From Polynucleobacter sp. UK-Mo-2m-Kol15 (GTDB taxonomy: Bacteria; Pseudomonadota; Gammaproteobacteria; Burkholderiales; Burkholderiaceae): a stretch of 64,000 nt of DNA. The DNA lies in assembly GCF_018881505.1 (NCBI RefSeq), contig NZ_JACVQC010000001.1, positions 1,223,927-1,287,926 on the forward strand, given 5' to 3'. The notes under the pieces were generated by a model. That model saw nothing but the letters and a program-made list of their open reading frames with translations. It was not told where the DNA came from and searched no databases. This document shows positions 11,050 to 21,553 of this stretch, one piece after another; positions within the stretch are counted from its first letter, which is position 1, and each line of letters begins with the position of its first letter. The position numbers and the translations under genes are program-made.

Positions 11050-12213
11050 ATGAATCGCTGGTTACTTCCTGAAGATATTGCCGATGTTTTGCCAGCGGAG
11101 GCTCGCAAGGTGGAGACTTTACGTCGCTCTATTCTGGACTTGTACCAGTCATATGGATATGAATTAGTTGCTCCTCCCATTCTAGAATTTCTAGACTCCT
11201 TGCTAACCGGTACTGGCTCGGATCTCAATTTGCAAACATTTAAATTGGTCGATCAATTATCTGGTCGTACATTAGGTCTTCGCGCCGATATGACCCCGCA
11301 AGTTGCTCGCATTGACGCTCACTTACTAAATCGCAAAGGTGTGACTCGTCTTTGCTATGCCGGCTCTGTTGCTCATGCGCGGACTCCTGTGGGTAGCTCT
11401 GCTCGTGAAGAATTGCAACTGGGGGCAGAGATTTATGGATGCGCTACTTGGGAAGCGGATTTTGAAGCCGTCTCTTTGCTATTACAGACTTTGCGTATGG
11501 CGAGTTTGAATAAAGTGTATCTCGATCTTTCGCATGCGGGTGTACTCGAAGGAATACTCGATGGACATGGGCTTGAGCGGAGTGATGTTGAGATGCTTTA
11601 CAGTTTGCTTCAAAGTAAAGATCGGCCACGTTTAGCTATTTGGGCTAAATGCCTACCGACAAAATCTGCATATGCTTTGATGGCGCTGACAGAGTTAAAT
11701 GGCCCTTGTGCGCAAGTATTGGCAAGCGCCAAAAAATCTTTGCCTCAACATAAATTAATTGATGAGGCCTTGGCCCAATTAGAAAAGTTAGCCGCAGCAA
11801 CAGCTGCATTGCCAGGTGATGTTGAGTTGAGTGTTGATCTATCTGATTTGCGTGGCTACCAATATCACAGCGGTGTGATGTTTGCAGCTTATGTTGATAA
11901 ATTGCCGCAGCCAATTGCTCGCGGTGGTAGATATGACCATGTTGGCGAGGCATTTGGTCGTTCTCGTCCAGCTACTGGTTTTTCAATGGATTTGCTAACC
12001 CTAGCTAATCTCGCGCCTTTGGCAAAAAGAAGATCTGCCATCCTTGCTCCTTGGATTATCGATTTAGACCTTGCAAGCAAGATTGCACAGTTACGCAATG
12101 CTGGTGAAGTAGTGATTCAGGCCATGAATGCTGATGTCATTGAAACTGCTGAATACTGTTTAGACCGTGAGCTAGTAAAGCAAGGCAACTCATGGGAAGT
12201 GAAGAATACGTAA
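11050..12213 (+). CDS. hisZ: ATP phosphoribosyltransferase regulatory subunit HisZ
   Basis: HisS-like protein that binds the short-form HisG and gives it histidine feedback inhibition. The 387-residue protein has class II synthetase-like segments (LRADMTPQVARI, LDLSHAGVLEGIL, RGYQYHSGVMFAAYV, RGGRYD) but lacks the HisS anticodon-binding domain. hisG is not in this window; it is usually elsewhere in beta-proteobacteria. It sits between hflC and purA, an order typical of the Burkholderiales. Confidence 0.93.
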   Translation: MNRWLLPEDIADVLPAEARKVETLRRSILDLYQSYGYELVAPPILEFLDSLLTGTGSDLNLQTFKLVDQLSGRTLGLRADMTPQVARIDAHLLNRKGVTRLCYAGSVAHARTPVGSSAREELQLGAEIYGCATWEADFEAVSLLLQTLRMASLNKVYLDLSHAGVLEGILDGHGLERSDVEMLYSLLQSKDRPRLAIWAKCLPTKSAYALMALTELNGPCAQVLASAKKSLPQHKLIDEALAQLEKLAAATAALPGDVELSVDLSDLRGYQYHSGVMFAAYVDKLPQPIARGGRYDHVGEAFGRSRPATGFSMDLLTLANLAPLAKRRSAILAPWIIDLDLASKIAQLRNAGEVVIQAMNADVIETAEYCLDRELVKQGNSWEVKNT

Positions 12214-12259
12214 GTAAGAAACTAACACCGCATTTAATAAGAAACTCATTCTGTAATAA

Positions 12260-13615
<1,356 letters not shown>

Positions 13616-13676
13616 CAAACTATTTGTTAATTCACTTTCACATATTTAATTTACATATTTGCTTTAGGATTTATAG

Positions 13677-15890
13677 ATGACTGCCCGTACACAATGCAAT
13701 AGCCTGCAAGTGGCTACACCCCTATATCGTTTTATTGAAGATCAAGTTTTACCTGGAACTGGTATTAAGAGCACAGACTTTTGGAAGGGTTTTGATGAAA
13801 TCGTCAAAGATCTCACTCCAAAAAATGAGGCCCTGCTTGCTAAGCGTGATCGTTTGCAGATGGATTTAGATAAGTGGCATCAGGCCAATCCTGGTCCGAT
13901 TAAGGATATGCCTGCGTATCGTAAGTACCTGAAAGAAATTGCTTACCTCGATGAGGTGCCTGGAAAAGTTCTAGGCACCACCAAGAACGTTGATGATGAA
14001 TTGGCACTGCAAGCCGGCCCTCAATTGGTGGTACCAGTTCTTAATGCGCGTTATGCCTTAAATGCTGCCAATGCACGTTGGGGCTCTTTATATGATGCTC
14101 TTTACGGTACTGATGTTATTTCGGAAGAAGATGGCGCTACTAAGGCTGGTGGCTATAACCCGATTCGGGGTGCCAAGGTCGTTGCATTTGCCAGAAAGTT
14201 TTTAGATCAATCTGTACCACTGGCTAAAGGTTCGCATGCAGAAGCGACTGCATACACGGTTGATGGGAATAAATTAGTTGTCAGCCTTAAAGATGGTAGC
14301 AAAACAGGTCTTGCCCAAGAGAAGCAATTTATTGGCTATCAAGGTGCTGCTGTTGCGCCTTCCTCAGTACTTCTCCGTAATAACGGTGTACATATCGATA
14401 TTGAAATCGACAAGACTAAAACGATTGGTGCAGGCGATGCGGCTGGTGTAAATGACGTTGTATTAGAGGCTGCACTTTCCACTATTTTAGATTTAGAGGA
14501 TTCTATTGCCGCAGTTGATGGCGATGACAAAGTCCTTGCTTATGAAAACTGGCTAGGCATTCTCAAAGGAACTTTAGTTGAGGAAGTGAGTAAGGGCGGT
14601 AAAACATTTACGCGTAAATTAAATCCAGACCGTAAATATACTGCTGGCATTGGTGCAGTTGATGCTAAAGATGGCGTGATAACTTTGCACGGCCGTTCTT
14701 TGTTGTTTCTTCGTAATGTAGGTCACTTGATGACTAACCCAGCGATCATCACTGGCGACGGAAAAGAAATTTACGAAGGTATTTTGGATGCCGTAGTTAC
14801 TGTATTGATCGCCTTATACGATATTAATCGTCCTGCAACCCAGGCTATTGGTAATACACGTAAAGGTTCTGTCTATATCGTCAAGCCAAAAATGCACAGT
14901 CCTGAAGAGGTTGCTTTTGCAGGTGAACTCTTTGGTCGTGTTGAAAAATTATTGGGTCTTCCTGCAGACACTGTAAAGCTGGGAATCATGGACGAAGAAC
15001 GTCGCATGAGTGCTAACATCAAAGCGGCAATCGCTGCAGCTGGTGCTCGCGTAGCCTTTATTAATACCGGCTTCCTGGATCGCACGGGTGACGAGATGCA
15101 TACAGCGATGCATGCAGGTCCAATGATGCGTAAAGGCGATATGAAAACCAGCAAATGGTTGTCCGCTTATGAGCGTCGCAATGTTTTGGCTGGCTTAGAT
15201 TGTGGTTTGCGTGGTCGTGCTCAAATTGGCAAAGGAATGTGGGCAATGCCCGATTTGATGAAGGCGATGGTTGAGCAAAAGATTGTTCATCCCAAGGCTG
15301 GAGCAAATACAGCCTGGGTACCTTCACCAACGGCAGCGACATTGCATGCTTTGCACTACCATCAAGTTGACGTAGCGCAATTGCAAAAAGAGATGGAGCA
15401 GTTAGATACTGCCGCTGAAGCTGAAGCCTTGATTGACGATTTGTTGGCTATTCCAGTGGTAGAAAAAGCTAACTGGTCTAAGGAAGAGATTCAGCAAGAA
15501 TTAGACAATAACTGTCAAGGAATCTTGGGTTATGTGGTTCGCTGGATCGATCAGGGTGTTGGTTGCTCCAAGGTTCCCGATATTCATAACGTTGGCTTGA
15601 TGGAAGATCGCGCTACTTTACGTATATCTAGTCAGCATATTGCTAACTGGTTGCTTCACGGAATTGTGACTGAGGCTCAGGTGAATGAGACTTTGCGGCG
15701 CATGGCTAAAGTAGTTGATGGTCAAAATGCAGGTGATGCCTTGTATCAACCTATGATGCCGAACTTCAAGGACTCGTTCGCTTATAAGGCAGCAAGTGAT
15801 CTCATTTTTAAAGGTCTAGAGCAGCCTAATGGCTATACCGAGCCCTTGCTTCATGCATGGCGCTTAGAGGTGAAGAAGTCTCACGCTTAA
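13677..15890 (+). CDS. glcB: Malate synthase G
   Basis: Condenses glyoxylate and acetyl-CoA to malate, in the glyoxylate or glycolate pathways. At 737 residues it matches the long monomeric G isoform rather than the shorter A isoform. Visible family segments are [52 protein letters not shown] and [17 protein letters not shown]. No isocitrate lyase or glycolate oxidase gene is in the window, so glyoxylate could come from either route. It stands alone, 60 bases after purA, and is followed by a terminator. Confidence 0.95.
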   Translation: MTARTQCNSLQVATPLYRFIEDQVLPGTGIKSTDFWKGFDEIVKDLTPKNEALLAKRDRLQMDLDKWHQANPGPIKDMPAYRKYLKEIAYLDEVPGKVLGTTKNVDDELALQAGPQLVVPVLNARYALNAANARWGSLYDALYGTDVISEEDGATKAGGYNPIRGAKVVAFARKFLDQSVPLAKGSHAEATAYTVDGNKLVVSLKDGSKTGLAQEKQFIGYQGAAVAPSSVLLRNNGVHIDIEIDKTKTIGAGDAAGVNDVVLEAALSTILDLEDSIAAVDGDDKVLAYENWLGILKGTLVEEVSKGGKTFTRKLNPDRKYTAGIGAVDAKDGVITLHGRSLLFLRNVGHLMTNPAIITGDGKEIYEGILDAVVTVLIALYDINRPATQAIGNTRKGSVYIVKPKMHSPEEVAFAGELFGRVEKLLGLPADTVKLGIMDEERRMSANIKAAIAAAGARVAFINTGFLDRTGDEMHTAMHAGPMMRKGDMKTSKWLSAYERRNVLAGLDCGLRGRAQIGKGMWAMPDLMKAMVEQKIVHPKAGANTAWVPSPTAATLHALHYHQVDVAQLQKEMEQLDTAAEAEALIDDLLAIPVVEKANWSKEEIQQELDNNCQGILGYVVRWIDQGVGCSKVPDIHNVGLMEDRATLRISSQHIANWLLHGIVTEAQVNETLRRMAKVVDGQNAGDALYQPMMPNFKDSFAYKAASDLIFKGLEQPNGYTEPLLHAWRLEVKKSHA

Positions 15891-15919
15891 GCCTGCCCTT
15901 GTTTAGTCTGAAGATAGAG

Positions 15920-15948
15920 TGGATTTGTCGAAAGGCAAGTCCATTTTT
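15920..15948 (+). terminator. Intrinsic terminator after malate synthase G
   Basis: TGGATTTG (15920-15927) pairs with CAAGTCCA (15936-15943), 8 bp with one G-U, followed by TTTTT. It lies 30 bases after the malate synthase stop codon. Confidence 0.7.
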
Positions 15949-15983
15949 CTTTATTCACCATTCCTTTGATCACCAGCCAAGAC

Positions 15984-16505
15984 ATGTTTAGTTTTTTCAA
16001 TCCCTTTGCCAGACTTGCTAGCAATCGCAGGCTGGCGCTCGGCTTTCAGTTCAATGACGGGGGCAGGGAAGCTGCTGGGTTTAAGGGTGGGGCTGGTGAC
16101 TGCGTAGTCCGCGCAATTGCAATTGCTACGCAGCTGCCCTATATGCAAATCTATGAAGATCTGCGTGTTGCCAATACGGCATACGCTAATCAGCGCAACG
16201 ATAGGCTAGCCCGAAGGCTCAATGCTCAGGGTACTTCGCCCCGAAATGGAAACCACCGCAATGTCTTTCATGACTATATCTTGAGCCAAGGTTTTGAATG
16301 GGTTCCAACCATGAAAATTGGGGTTGGCTGCGAAGTGCATTTGCTAGCCAATGAATTGCCCCCGGGCAAGTTAATTGTGAGAGTTTCCAAGCACTTAACA
16401 GCGGTAATTAATGGAGTTATTCAAGATACGCATAATCCATCTCGGGGTGGATCACGTTGTGTCTATGGTTATTACATTAAACGCTCTGCATCGGGGCTGG
16501 AATAG
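15984..16505 (+). CDS. Hypothetical protein, possible papain-like (cysteine-peptidase) fold
   Basis: I do not recognise a named family with certainty. The 173-residue protein has no signal peptide or membrane helix. Its features are an early GDCVVRAIAIAT segment with Cys at the start of a predicted helix, and late KHLTAVINGVIQDTH and GSRCVYGYY segments. A Cys before a helix, then a His before a strand and an Asp or Asn after it, is the layout of papain-like hydrolases, and similar GDCVVRA proteins occur in bacteria and phages. The frame extends to a TTG at 15966, but ATG 15984 is the natural start. It is a single gene between two terminators. Confidence 0.7.
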   Translation: MFSFFNPFARLASNRRLALGFQFNDGGREAAGFKGGAGDCVVRAIAIATQLPYMQIYEDLRVANTAYANQRNDRLARRLNAQGTSPRNGNHRNVFHDYILSQGFEWVPTMKIGVGCEVHLLANELPPGKLIVRVSKHLTAVINGVIQDTHNPSRGGSRCVYGYYIKRSASGLE

Positions 16506-16537
16506 AAAAAGCCTCCAAAGACTGAAGGCTTTTTTAT
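16505..16537. terminator. Intrinsic terminator, likely bidirectional
   Basis: AAAAGCCT pairs with AGGCTTTT around the loop CCAAAGACTGA, with A and T runs on the two sides, so it can stop both the rightward gene ending at 16505 and the leftward gene ending at 16586. Confidence 0.75.
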
Positions 16538-16585
16538 TCAAAAATGACCATCATTGGCCTAAAACTATACTAAAAAATCAAAAAA

Positions 16586-16741
16586 CTACCAATTTCCACT
16601 AGTTTTACGTGATTTCTGCTCCATAACCTTAGCTTCGCTAAAGGCGGTTGCCAATAAAACAAAGAAATCTTTAATTGCAATTAAAGGTTTTAAGCTAAAA
16701 GCTTGGTTTTGCTGAAACTGTACTGAGTTTGAATGTGCCAT
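16586..16741 (-). CDS. Small 51-residue protein of unknown function
   Basis: The leftward frame is open further upstream, but the ATG at 16741 has a strong ribosome binding site, AAGGAG, 6-7 bases ahead, which fixes the start and gives a 51-residue protein (MAHSNSVQF...). It has a polar N-terminus, a central amphipathic or hydrophobic stretch (LKPLIAIKDFFVLLATAF) and a basic tail (QKSRKTSGNW). It may be a small membrane-associated protein. It follows the channel gene by 73 bases on the same strand, and a terminator lies 49 bases downstream. No family recognised. Confidence 0.65.
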   Translation of the reverse strand: MAHSNSVQFQQNQAFSLKPLIAIKDFFVLLATAFSEAKVMEQKSRKTSGNW

Positions 16742-16814
16742 GGTAAGCTCCTTAAGGGTTAACCCTAATGATACACCTGATTCATCTGCGTTGCAGAAAT
16801 ATGTGTGATCTAGA

Positions 16815-17309
16815 TTAATAAATGCTCGTGTGGCGGTATTTTTGGTCCCAAGCACTTTTATATACCGTGGTCATGCCAATCATGATTGATCCGGTCCAGG
16901 CTAATGAAAATAGCCCACAAAATGAGATGAAAAAAGCAAAGGATTTCCAGCCATCTATTAGGTTGTCTGATTCAAAGCCTACTGTTGTGTAGCAACTACC
17001 AGCAAAAAGAATAGCCTCAATAGGATCCTTCAACAAGCCTAAGGCAATGATGAAAACCGACCAAAATAATATTCCTAATAGGTGGAACATTGCCAGCAAT
17101 ACAAATGTGGCATAGAAATGGTAGAAGACGCGATTATATTGCCTTAACTTCAGATTTTGATGAGTTAAGCGCTCAAAGCGCATGAAGGCATGATTGATGG
17201 CACTGCCATGAAAGATCAAGGTGCAGATGAGGAGAAAAATTCCCCAGACTATATCTCTCAATAGTGGTAAAAATTGAAATCCAGAGAAAGCATTGATGAT
17301 ATTGTCCAT
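16815..17309 (-). CDS. Small ion-channel-like membrane protein (Ion_trans_2 type)
   Basis: 164-residue membrane protein with hydrophobic segments at about residues 18-36, 64-91 and 122-148. Before the last helix lies a short pore-helix-like stretch and the filter-like motif CYTTVGFESD (residues 106-115). This resembles the potassium channel pore signature TVGYGD, but the second filter glycine is replaced by Glu. The fold call (tetrameric two-helix-pore channel) is from this pore-loop pattern; ion selectivity cannot be assumed. No regulatory RCK domain is attached. It is divergent from the hydrolase at 17424. Confidence 0.75.
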   Translation of the reverse strand: MDNIINAFSGFQFLPLLRDIVWGIFLLICTLIFHGSAINHAFMRFERLTHQNLKLRQYNRVFYHFYATFVLLAMFHLLGILFWSVFIIALGLLKDPIEAILFAGSCYTTVGFESDNLIDGWKSFAFFISFCGLFSLAWTGSIMIGMTTVYKSAWDQKYRHTSIY

Positions 17310-17423
17310 GTTTGCTTTAGAAGAGTAGATTGCTCATTGATTGCCTGGTGGGTTGATAATGTCACATCTGTAATTGATAAGCAAACGCAGTAAATCCCAA
17401 ACTACTTTAAAAAAAGGATTGTG

Positions 17424-18122
17424 ATGATCACATTTCAAAGGCCAGATGGTAAGTCTATTAGCGCACATTTAGTCGAACCAGTGGATGCAAAAAATGCTCC
17501 TGGCGTGGTGGTAATCCAGGAGTGGTGGGGGCTTGATGAAGAGATTAAAAATGTTGCTAATCGCTTAGCGCAAGCAGGGTATCGCGTTTTAGTACCAGAT
17601 CTCTATAGAGGTAAGCTCGCATTGGAGGCAAATGAAGCTGAGCACCTAATGAATGATCTAGATTTTGGTGATGCTGCAAGCCAAGATATTCGGGGTGCTA
17701 CTCAATACCTAAAGGCAACAGGGAGCGACAGGGTTGCTATCACTGGTTTTTGCATGGGCGGAGCACTGACTGTGTTGTCGGCTGGTCTTGTTCCAGAGTG
17801 CGATGGAACCGTAGTTTGGTATGGTTACCCTCCATTGGAGTATGTTGATGCGTCTGCTATTCAAAAGCCGATACTGGCGCACTGGGCTCTTCATGATGAT
17901 TTTTTCTCTATCGCTGGGGTTGATCAGCTTGAGAAAAAACTAGAAGCAGCTGGAGTTTCATATGATTTCCAGCGCTACGATGCAAAGCATGCCTTCGCGA
18001 ATCCAATCTCAGACTCTAGAGGTTTGCCACCATTGCAATATAACGCTATTGCCGCTGATTTAGCCTGGGATCGCACCATGACTTTCCTAAAAAATACTTT
18101 AGCTCCCAAAAAAGATAGCTAA
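17424..18122 (+). CDS. Dienelactone hydrolase family protein
   Basis: Alpha/beta hydrolase of the dienelactone hydrolase (carboxymethylenebutenolidase) family. The nucleophile is the Cys in GFCMGG (about residue 112), the Asp lies near HDDFFS and the His in the KHAF motif (about residue 191). These match the Cys-Asp-His triad of the family. The substrate is not evident from the sequence, and no aromatic-degradation genes are nearby. Either GTG 17421 or ATG 17424 is possible; AAAGGA lies 5 bases before the ATG, which is preferred. Confidence 0.88.
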   Translation: MITFQRPDGKSISAHLVEPVDAKNAPGVVVIQEWWGLDEEIKNVANRLAQAGYRVLVPDLYRGKLALEANEAEHLMNDLDFGDAASQDIRGATQYLKATGSDRVAITGFCMGGALTVLSAGLVPECDGTVVWYGYPPLEYVDASAIQKPILAHWALHDDFFSIAGVDQLEKKLEAAGVSYDFQRYDAKHAFANPISDSRGLPPLQYNAIAADLAWDRTMTFLKNTLAPKKDS

Positions 18123-18247
18123 ATGTTTAGATGCTTTTCAATTGGATTGATAAGTACAGCAATGCCCAGATATTAATTATTATTTGCATGCTGTCCTTGC
18201 CTAGAATTAAAACTCGCGCCTAATAATCCTTTACCCTTACGTCCCAT

Positions 18248-18748
18248 ATGCATCTTTTTGCTGAAAATCTCGCAGTTGAAATTTCCTCCTATTACCGTAA
18301 TCTTGCATTAGGACATGGAGTGATTCCCAAAGTCTTCACCTTAGTCAACGGAGAGGGTTCTCAATATCTATTTTTCATTGATGATTTACCCATGGATAAG
18401 GTCGAGGAGGATCAATTCTTGGCCTTCATCGTGCAAGAGCATGAGGCAGTTTGTTATGCGCGCGGAACTTTAGTGATTCTTGATAGGACTCAGCAACTCA
18501 TCGAGTTTGCTGTAATTGATCAGGATGACACGGAGGGGATTGTTTGCTCTGCTAAATTAACTCGTGACATTGACGATAAGCCAGTTGCGCTGAATGAGTT
18601 TGAAAAAACATTAGTCCCCAAAAAGACCATCATCTTTAGTAGTCTCTTCGAGCCCATTAAGCTGTCAGGCGATAAGGTTGAAGAGTTTGAGGCTCTCTGG
18701 GAGGAAATGAAGCCTAAGATCTTGCGTCGAACTATGGGAATTGATTAG
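18248..18748 (+). CDS. Conserved-looking hypothetical acidic protein
   Basis: 166-residue soluble protein with no recognised motif, signal peptide or membrane helix. It is acidic and alternates hydrophobic strands (KVFTLVNG, QYLFFIDDL, AVCYARGTLVIL, QLIEFAVID), suggesting an alpha+beta fold. Codon use resembles that of its neighbours. It is a single gene, 237 bases ahead of the cyclic-nucleotide cluster on the same strand, so a link to that cluster is possible but unsupported. Function unknown. Confidence 0.7.
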   Translation: MHLFAENLAVEISSYYRNLALGHGVIPKVFTLVNGEGSQYLFFIDDLPMDKVEEDQFLAFIVQEHEAVCYARGTLVILDRTQQLIEFAVIDQDDTEGIVCSAKLTRDIDDKPVALNEFEKTLVPKKTIIFSSLFEPIKLSGDKVEEFEALWEEMKPKILRRTMGID

Positions 18749-18985
18749 GTCCTATTCAGTCTCCATCAGGGCTTTGTAGGCTTACTTAGCATCTTGGAGG
18801 ATTAGTGTATCTCTTTAAAGGGGATAGCAAATGCCCAATAAAAAAATCTCGGCCTGATATTAGGCTAGGGGCTTGAGGATTACTCTATTCAGATACCCAT
18901 TAGTTACCTTAAAGCTGCCGTGTGATGTGGATTGACCTAGCTTTGTATAAACTACGGGTATGTTGCACATTGAAATCACTAACCA

Positions 18986-19864
18986 ATGAAGAGTAAGCAG
19001 ATTGATCTGCACTCTCTCTTAAACTCATTTTTAGCTGTAGATGGTATAGCCTCATATTCTCAAAGCCTAGAAGAGGTATTTTCAGTGGTAGAACAAGAGG
19101 CCCACAGCATGCGGGACTTTCTTCAAGTACTAGTAAATACTAGCTTGTGGCAAGGTTGGGGTATAGCACCTAATCCCTATGAGGCAATGATTTTGACTGT
19201 AGGATCAGAAATTGATCGCTTAGCAACGCTGCTTCATGAGCCCGCCTTCCATTCTAAAAAACACATGATGGACGTGTGCTTGATGCTTTCTTATTTGTTA
19301 AGGCAAGAAGAGATTGGGGGTCATGAAGCAATTGGACCTCCTTGGCTAACTTCATCGACTGAAAAATGGCAACTCCTGCTTGCTGCAGCTGGGCATGATT
19401 TGGGTCATCCGGGTTTAATGAATGCCACTCCATACGAGTTAGAGCTTCAAAGCTTAGATTTGCTGAGAGCGCTTTTACTAAGACTTGATCAGGATGACGG
19501 TTTTATACCATCTGCCCTGGAATCTATTGCTCCATGGATTTTGGCAACCGATCATGGTCAATACCAAGCTCTATTGCACCGTCTAACCATTAATTCTCCA
19601 GATCATGTTGATTGTTTGGCAATGTTGTTGGTAGAGGCGGATCTAGCCTGTAGCGTACTTCCTATTAGGGGCCCATTGCTGACAAGTCGTCTCTGCGATG
19701 AATGGGCGGGGCCTTATCCTGAAAAATCGATTGCTCTTCGAAAGCAGGTAGGTTATCTTAGCTTCCTTGCTAGCCTGCAGTTTGTAAGCCCTCAGTCTGT
19801 CCATGCTGGTATCACTACAATCTTGCATAATTCTCTTTCACAACTTCGCACACGACTGTCATGA
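18986..19864 (+). CDS. Class-I-like 3',5'-cyclic nucleotide phosphodiesterase (HD fold)
   Basis: 292-residue protein with the signature of the animal-type class I phosphodiesterases. FHSKKHMMDV (residues 88-97) supplies the catalytic His89 and metal ligand His93; HDLGHPGLMN (137-146) supplies His137, Asp138 and His141; ATDHGQ is at 187-192; and EADLA carries a likely last metal ligand, Asp219. Such enzymes hydrolyse cAMP or cGMP to the 5'-monophosphate. No sensory domain is obvious; the first 60 residues are helical. The stop overlaps the next gene by 4 bases (ATGA), coupling it to a cyclic nucleotide-binding channel. The substrate is inferred to be cAMP from the adenylate cyclase encoded at 23554. 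Confidence 0.82.
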   Translation: MKSKQIDLHSLLNSFLAVDGIASYSQSLEEVFSVVEQEAHSMRDFLQVLVNTSLWQGWGIAPNPYEAMILTVGSEIDRLATLLHEPAFHSKKHMMDVCLMLSYLLRQEEIGGHEAIGPPWLTSSTEKWQLLLAAAGHDLGHPGLMNATPYELELQSLDLLRALLLRLDQDDGFIPSALESIAPWILATDHGQYQALLHRLTINSPDHVDCLAMLLVEADLACSVLPIRGPLLTSRLCDEWAGPYPEKSIALRKQVGYLSFLASLQFVSPQSVHAGITTILHNSLSQLRTRLS

Positions 19865-21312
19865 AGATCAACCACAATATTTTTTCCTTGCCCAAGACGG
19901 TGTATTGGCTATTAGTCTTAGTTAATATCGTTTATGCCTTTTGGCTTCAAAGTAACTTTGGATCATTCTTAGCATGGGACATTTCTGATTTAGCGGATTC
20001 CAAAACTGCAAGATTTGAAGATGTTGTGGCGATTGCCCAATTTTTAATATTTGCTGTGACGGTAGATATGTCTATTCGCCACTTTGTAGTCCGTTTTAAT
20101 CAGATAACTGAAGGCAATCAAGTTCCAGCCATTTTGGTACAGGCAGTAACCTTGCTTTGCTATGGCGTGATTGGATTGTTTGGTTTTATCGTGATGTACG
20201 ACCATTCTGCTGGACAGTTATTAGCAGCTTCGGGAGCAATTGGTTTTGGTATTGTCTATATCTTGCGTGAGGTCATTGCGGACGTTGTCGCTTGTATTCA
20301 AATCCAAACTGATGGCTTGATCAGCATTGGCGATCATATTGAAGTGAAGGGTGGCGACTACTACCAGATTGTGCAGATGGATCGTCGCATGGTGACTTTA
20401 AAAACGGTCCTGCAGTACATCGTTCGCGTTCCGAACCGCCGATTTATTAATCTCAATTACATCAACCTAACTAAGCAAAACCCTAAGATGGGCTCACGTC
20501 GGCGCTTGGAGATTGAGTTAGATTCAGGGAATGATGCTGATAGGATTATTGAGCTCATTAATCAGGCTGCCGACTATGTGGTGAAGACTGATTACAACTA
20601 TACCCCGTGGTATCGAGTTCGTTTAGCCAAGATTAACAATGGCTCTTATCTTTTTGCGCTGATTTATGAATGTGATCCCTCCTTGCCGCCCAACGGATCA
20701 AACAGCATTATGAATTTAGCTATTGCCCGCTTCTTTAAGTTGGGCGGTATCAATATGAACTCTACTGTTGAGGTTTTTAAGTCATCTGAAATTGTTGATA
20801 CCGTTAAGAGTCGCCTGAAGGATGTATATCGCCTGGGAGTTTTAAAGGCCTTGAGCGTGGATCAAGTCAGTCGCCTTGCAGATTCAGCACAGATCGTGAA
20901 CTGTCGTGCTCAGCACTTACTGATTGAAAAGGGCCATACTGCAGATAGTATGTTCATGTTGATTGAGGGCGGATTAGAAGTAACAATTCCAAATGATCAG
21001 GGCGAACAAGTTGTAGTTGCAACGATTTGGCCTGGCGATTGCGTGGGTGAGATGTCCCTGTTGACGGGTGAGCCCCGCTCTGCAAATGTTCGCGCAAAGA
21101 TCAATTCAACCCTGCTAGAAATTACCAAGGAAAATATCACCCCGATTTTCGAGTCTAATCCTGACTTAATTGATGAAATTTCCATCCTGCTTGAAAGGCG
21201 TAAGGGAATGAATCAAGAGCTTTTGAATAAGAATGTAGATCAAGAAGAGGCCCAAAAGAATATTAAGCTGTTGACTAAAAAGATTCTCAAATTCTTCTTT
21301 AACAAGGGCTAA
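19861..21312 (+). CDS. MscS-family channel with C-terminal cyclic nucleotide-binding domain
   Basis: 483-residue inner-membrane protein. Hydrophobic helices lie at about residues 11-30, 54-72 and 89-112, and the pore-lining MscS helix at 118-150 (AASGAIGFGIVYILREVIADV). The MscS beta domain follows (SIGDHIEVKGG, VRVPNRRFINL). A linker leads to a cyclic nucleotide-binding domain at about 325-440 with the phosphate-binding cassette GEMSLLTGEPRSA (396-408), whose Glu397 and Arg406 are the usual ribose and phosphate contacts. This is the layout of bacterial cyclic nucleotide-gated MscS (bCNG) channels. It is translationally coupled to the phosphodiesterase. Confidence 0.9.
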   Translation: MKINHNIFSLPKTVYWLLVLVNIVYAFWLQSNFGSFLAWDISDLADSKTARFEDVVAIAQFLIFAVTVDMSIRHFVVRFNQITEGNQVPAILVQAVTLLCYGVIGLFGFIVMYDHSAGQLLAASGAIGFGIVYILREVIADVVACIQIQTDGLISIGDHIEVKGGDYYQIVQMDRRMVTLKTVLQYIVRVPNRRFINLNYINLTKQNPKMGSRRRLEIELDSGNDADRIIELINQAADYVVKTDYNYTPWYRVRLAKINNGSYLFALIYECDPSLPPNGSNSIMNLAIARFFKLGGINMNSTVEVFKSSEIVDTVKSRLKDVYRLGVLKALSVDQVSRLADSAQIVNCRAQHLLIEKGHTADSMFMLIEGGLEVTIPNDQGEQVVVATIWPGDCVGEMSLLTGEPRSANVRAKINSTLLEITKENITPIFESNPDLIDEISILLERRKGMNQELLNKNVDQEEAQKNIKLLTKKILKFFFNKG

Positions 21313-21553
21313 CCCCAGTCAGGACCTTACTGGTCCGAGCCTCACTGTAATATAGGGCATGCCCCGGTTTTTCTATTGCCTGATTACAAAATCTATGAAA
21401 AGAGTGCAAATACCCTTTTTGGGGCTTAGAGCAGGTATTCCCATGAAAATTTGTTACTATCAAAGCATGAAAGAAGTCACTATTGCCTCTTTAAAGTCGG
21501 CCTAATAATAAATCCAATCCAAAACTAGTTTCTTAACCTTTTTTTAGGAAGTT
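21313..21553. other. Gap between channel and cheB
   Basis: 240 bases without a gene. It holds a small hairpin, GGACC-N5-GGTCC (21322-21336), and a palindrome, GGGCATGCCC (21355-21364), followed by CGGTTTTT, which could act as a weak terminator for the phosphodiesterase-channel pair. The AT-rich remainder can hold a promoter for cheB. No coding frame was supported. Confidence 0.35.

Noticed and set aside
11050-12213. Second histidyl-tRNA synthetase
   Set aside because: Lacks the anticodon-binding domain and sits in the usual hisZ position; a true hisS is at 2478.
16742-16855. Longer 89-residue version of the small leftward protein
   Set aside because: The extension overlaps the end of the channel gene and lacks a ribosome binding site; the ATG at 16741 has a strong one.
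21355-21374. GGGCATGCCC plus following T run as a strong terminator
   Set aside because: The palindrome has no loop, so a stable hairpin is unlikely; kept only as a possible weak element.
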